From NCBI RefSeq assembly GCF_001467025.1, contig NZ_LNXV01000033.1:1-64000 (forward strand): DNA of 64,000 bases, written 5' to 3'. Positions 63,499 to 64,000 of this stretch are shown in pieces. The notes beneath the pieces are model-generated. The model did not search any database. It was not told the origin of the DNA and saw nothing but the letters and a program-made list of their open reading frames with translations. The stretch's first letter is position 1; the number at the start of each line of letters is the position of its first letter. Source of the DNA: Legionella brunensis. GTDB lineage: Bacteria > Pseudomonadota > Gammaproteobacteria > Legionellales > Legionellaceae. Position numbers and translations under genes: made by a program.

Positions 63499-64000
63499 AT
63501 GACAGAAAAGCGGTTAGCAAAAGATACCATGCATCTACGTCGAGCTAAAGTTTCCGAATTATCAAAAATTAATGCTTTCATTAGAGCTTCCAAGGCTGTC
63601 TGGGATTACTCTGAATCTTTTTTAGACCAATTCATGGAAAGGTGGGGGTTACAAGAAATTTACTTCGATAAAAATGAAGTAATTTTATTGGAAGATGAGA
63701 ACAGTCTTTTAGGTCTCTATGCTTTTCGAGTGAATGAAGAAAGTTTGCCTGAGTTAGATTGTTTTTTTATCAATTCTAATAAAATTAAACAAGGCATTGG
63801 CAAAATAATGTGGAAGTATGCTATCCAGTATGCTCAGAATAAGAATTGGGAGAAATTCCAACTGATTGCTGATCCCCATGCTGAATCCTTTTATAAGCAT
63901 ATGGGGGCTAAGACAATTCAGAGTTTTGAGTCATTCCCTGGAAGATTTGTCCCAATAATGAGTGTTGACATCAATTTTCTAATCATAGAAAGACCAGCAA
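63499..64000 (+). CDS. GNAT-family N-acetyltransferase, cut by right edge
   Basis: From ATG 63499 the frame is open to the window end (167 codons, no stop). The pattern is GNAT-like: HLRRAKVSELSKINAFIRASKAVWDY, EIYFDKNEVILLEDENSLLGLYAF, the acetyl-CoA strand-turn ELDCFFINSNKIKQGIGKIMWKYAIQYA with the (Q/R)xxGx(G/A) element as KQGIGK, and ADPHAESFYKHMGAK. AAGAGA is about eight bases before the ATG. The substrate is unknown. Confidence 0.82.
   Translation, partial: MTEKRLAKDTMHLRRAKVSELSKINAFIRASKAVWDYSESFLDQFMERWGLQEIYFDKNEVILLEDENSLLGLYAFRVNEESLPELDCFFINSNKIKQGIGKIMWKYAIQYAQNKNWEKFQLIADPHAESFYKHMGAKTIQSFESFPGRFVPIMSVDINFLIIERPA

Noticed and set aside
1-64000. CRISPR arrays, rRNA genes and insertion sequences
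   Set aside because: No regularly spaced palindromic repeats, no rRNA-like sequence and no transposase gene were noticed. The only short tandem DNA repeats (1-475 and 57001-57063) are coding repeats.

Overview
The window looks like a chromosomal stretch of a Legionella-type gammaproteobacterium, probably not L. pneumophila itself. The DNA is AT-rich and the core genes are gammaproteobacterial (pyrE, hemF, a full flgB-flgL operon, ETF-QO, cysQ). Scattered among them are large proteins without close bacterial relatives that look like Dot/Icm effectors: helical repeats, membrane hairpins, coiled coils, an SH2-like domain and a lipase-like domain. The genus is inferred from gene style; no marker such as rRNA is present.

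Layout. 1-3.2 kb: a left-truncated 33-residue-repeat protein on the minus strand, a small tryptophan-synthase-beta-like gene, an HtrA/DegP-type protease and a decayed ORF. 3.2-9.9 kb: pyrE, a cold-shock gene, an SDR, then a three-gene run (LplT-like transporter, diacylglycerol-kinase-like lipid kinase, metallophosphoesterase) suggesting phospholipid turnover, and hemF. 10.1-20.8 kb: flgBCDEFGHIJKL behind a good sigma-54 promoter, with a strong terminator-like hairpin inside the operon between flgE and flgF. 20.8-25.5 kb: accessory genes, namely a 965-residue membrane/coiled-coil protein, a 168-residue protein with an SH2-like fold pattern, a frameshifted hexapeptide acyltransferase and a small repeat protein.

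25.9-38.1 kb is a defence island on one strand: an excisionase-type HTH gene, hsdM, a DUF1016 PD-(D/E)XK nuclease, hsdS interrupted by a single in-frame amber codon, a DUF3644 protein with a HEPN-like RxxxxH motif, hsdR, an unrecognised 219-residue gene and, overlapping it, a large RecB-like nuclease/SF1 helicase fusion. It ends about 80 bp from the 3' end of a tRNA-Arg(CCU) gene, a typical integration site, but no integrase remains.

38.5-64 kb: an outer-membrane barrel plus thaumatin-like secreted protein pair, an SDR/DoxX membrane protein, a cluster of small stress-type genes (DUF3309, hemerythrin, DUF4142 and others), ETF-QO, a HigB/HigA-like toxin-antitoxin pair, a GFA-family protein, cupin and HAD proteins, an ABC exporter, a lipase-like membrane effector candidate, a YyaL-type thioredoxin-domain protein, a secreted protein with two copies of a four-cysteine domain, a 3-methyladenine glycosylase, a diguanylate cyclase, a prs-cysQ pair, a ubiquitin-like/Mut7-C protein, a WYL regulator and a GNAT gene cut by the right edge. 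Several real small genes (42537-42692, 44668-44823, 47915-48088) are only about 50-60 codons long.

All calls come from reading the sequence; no database search was possible.
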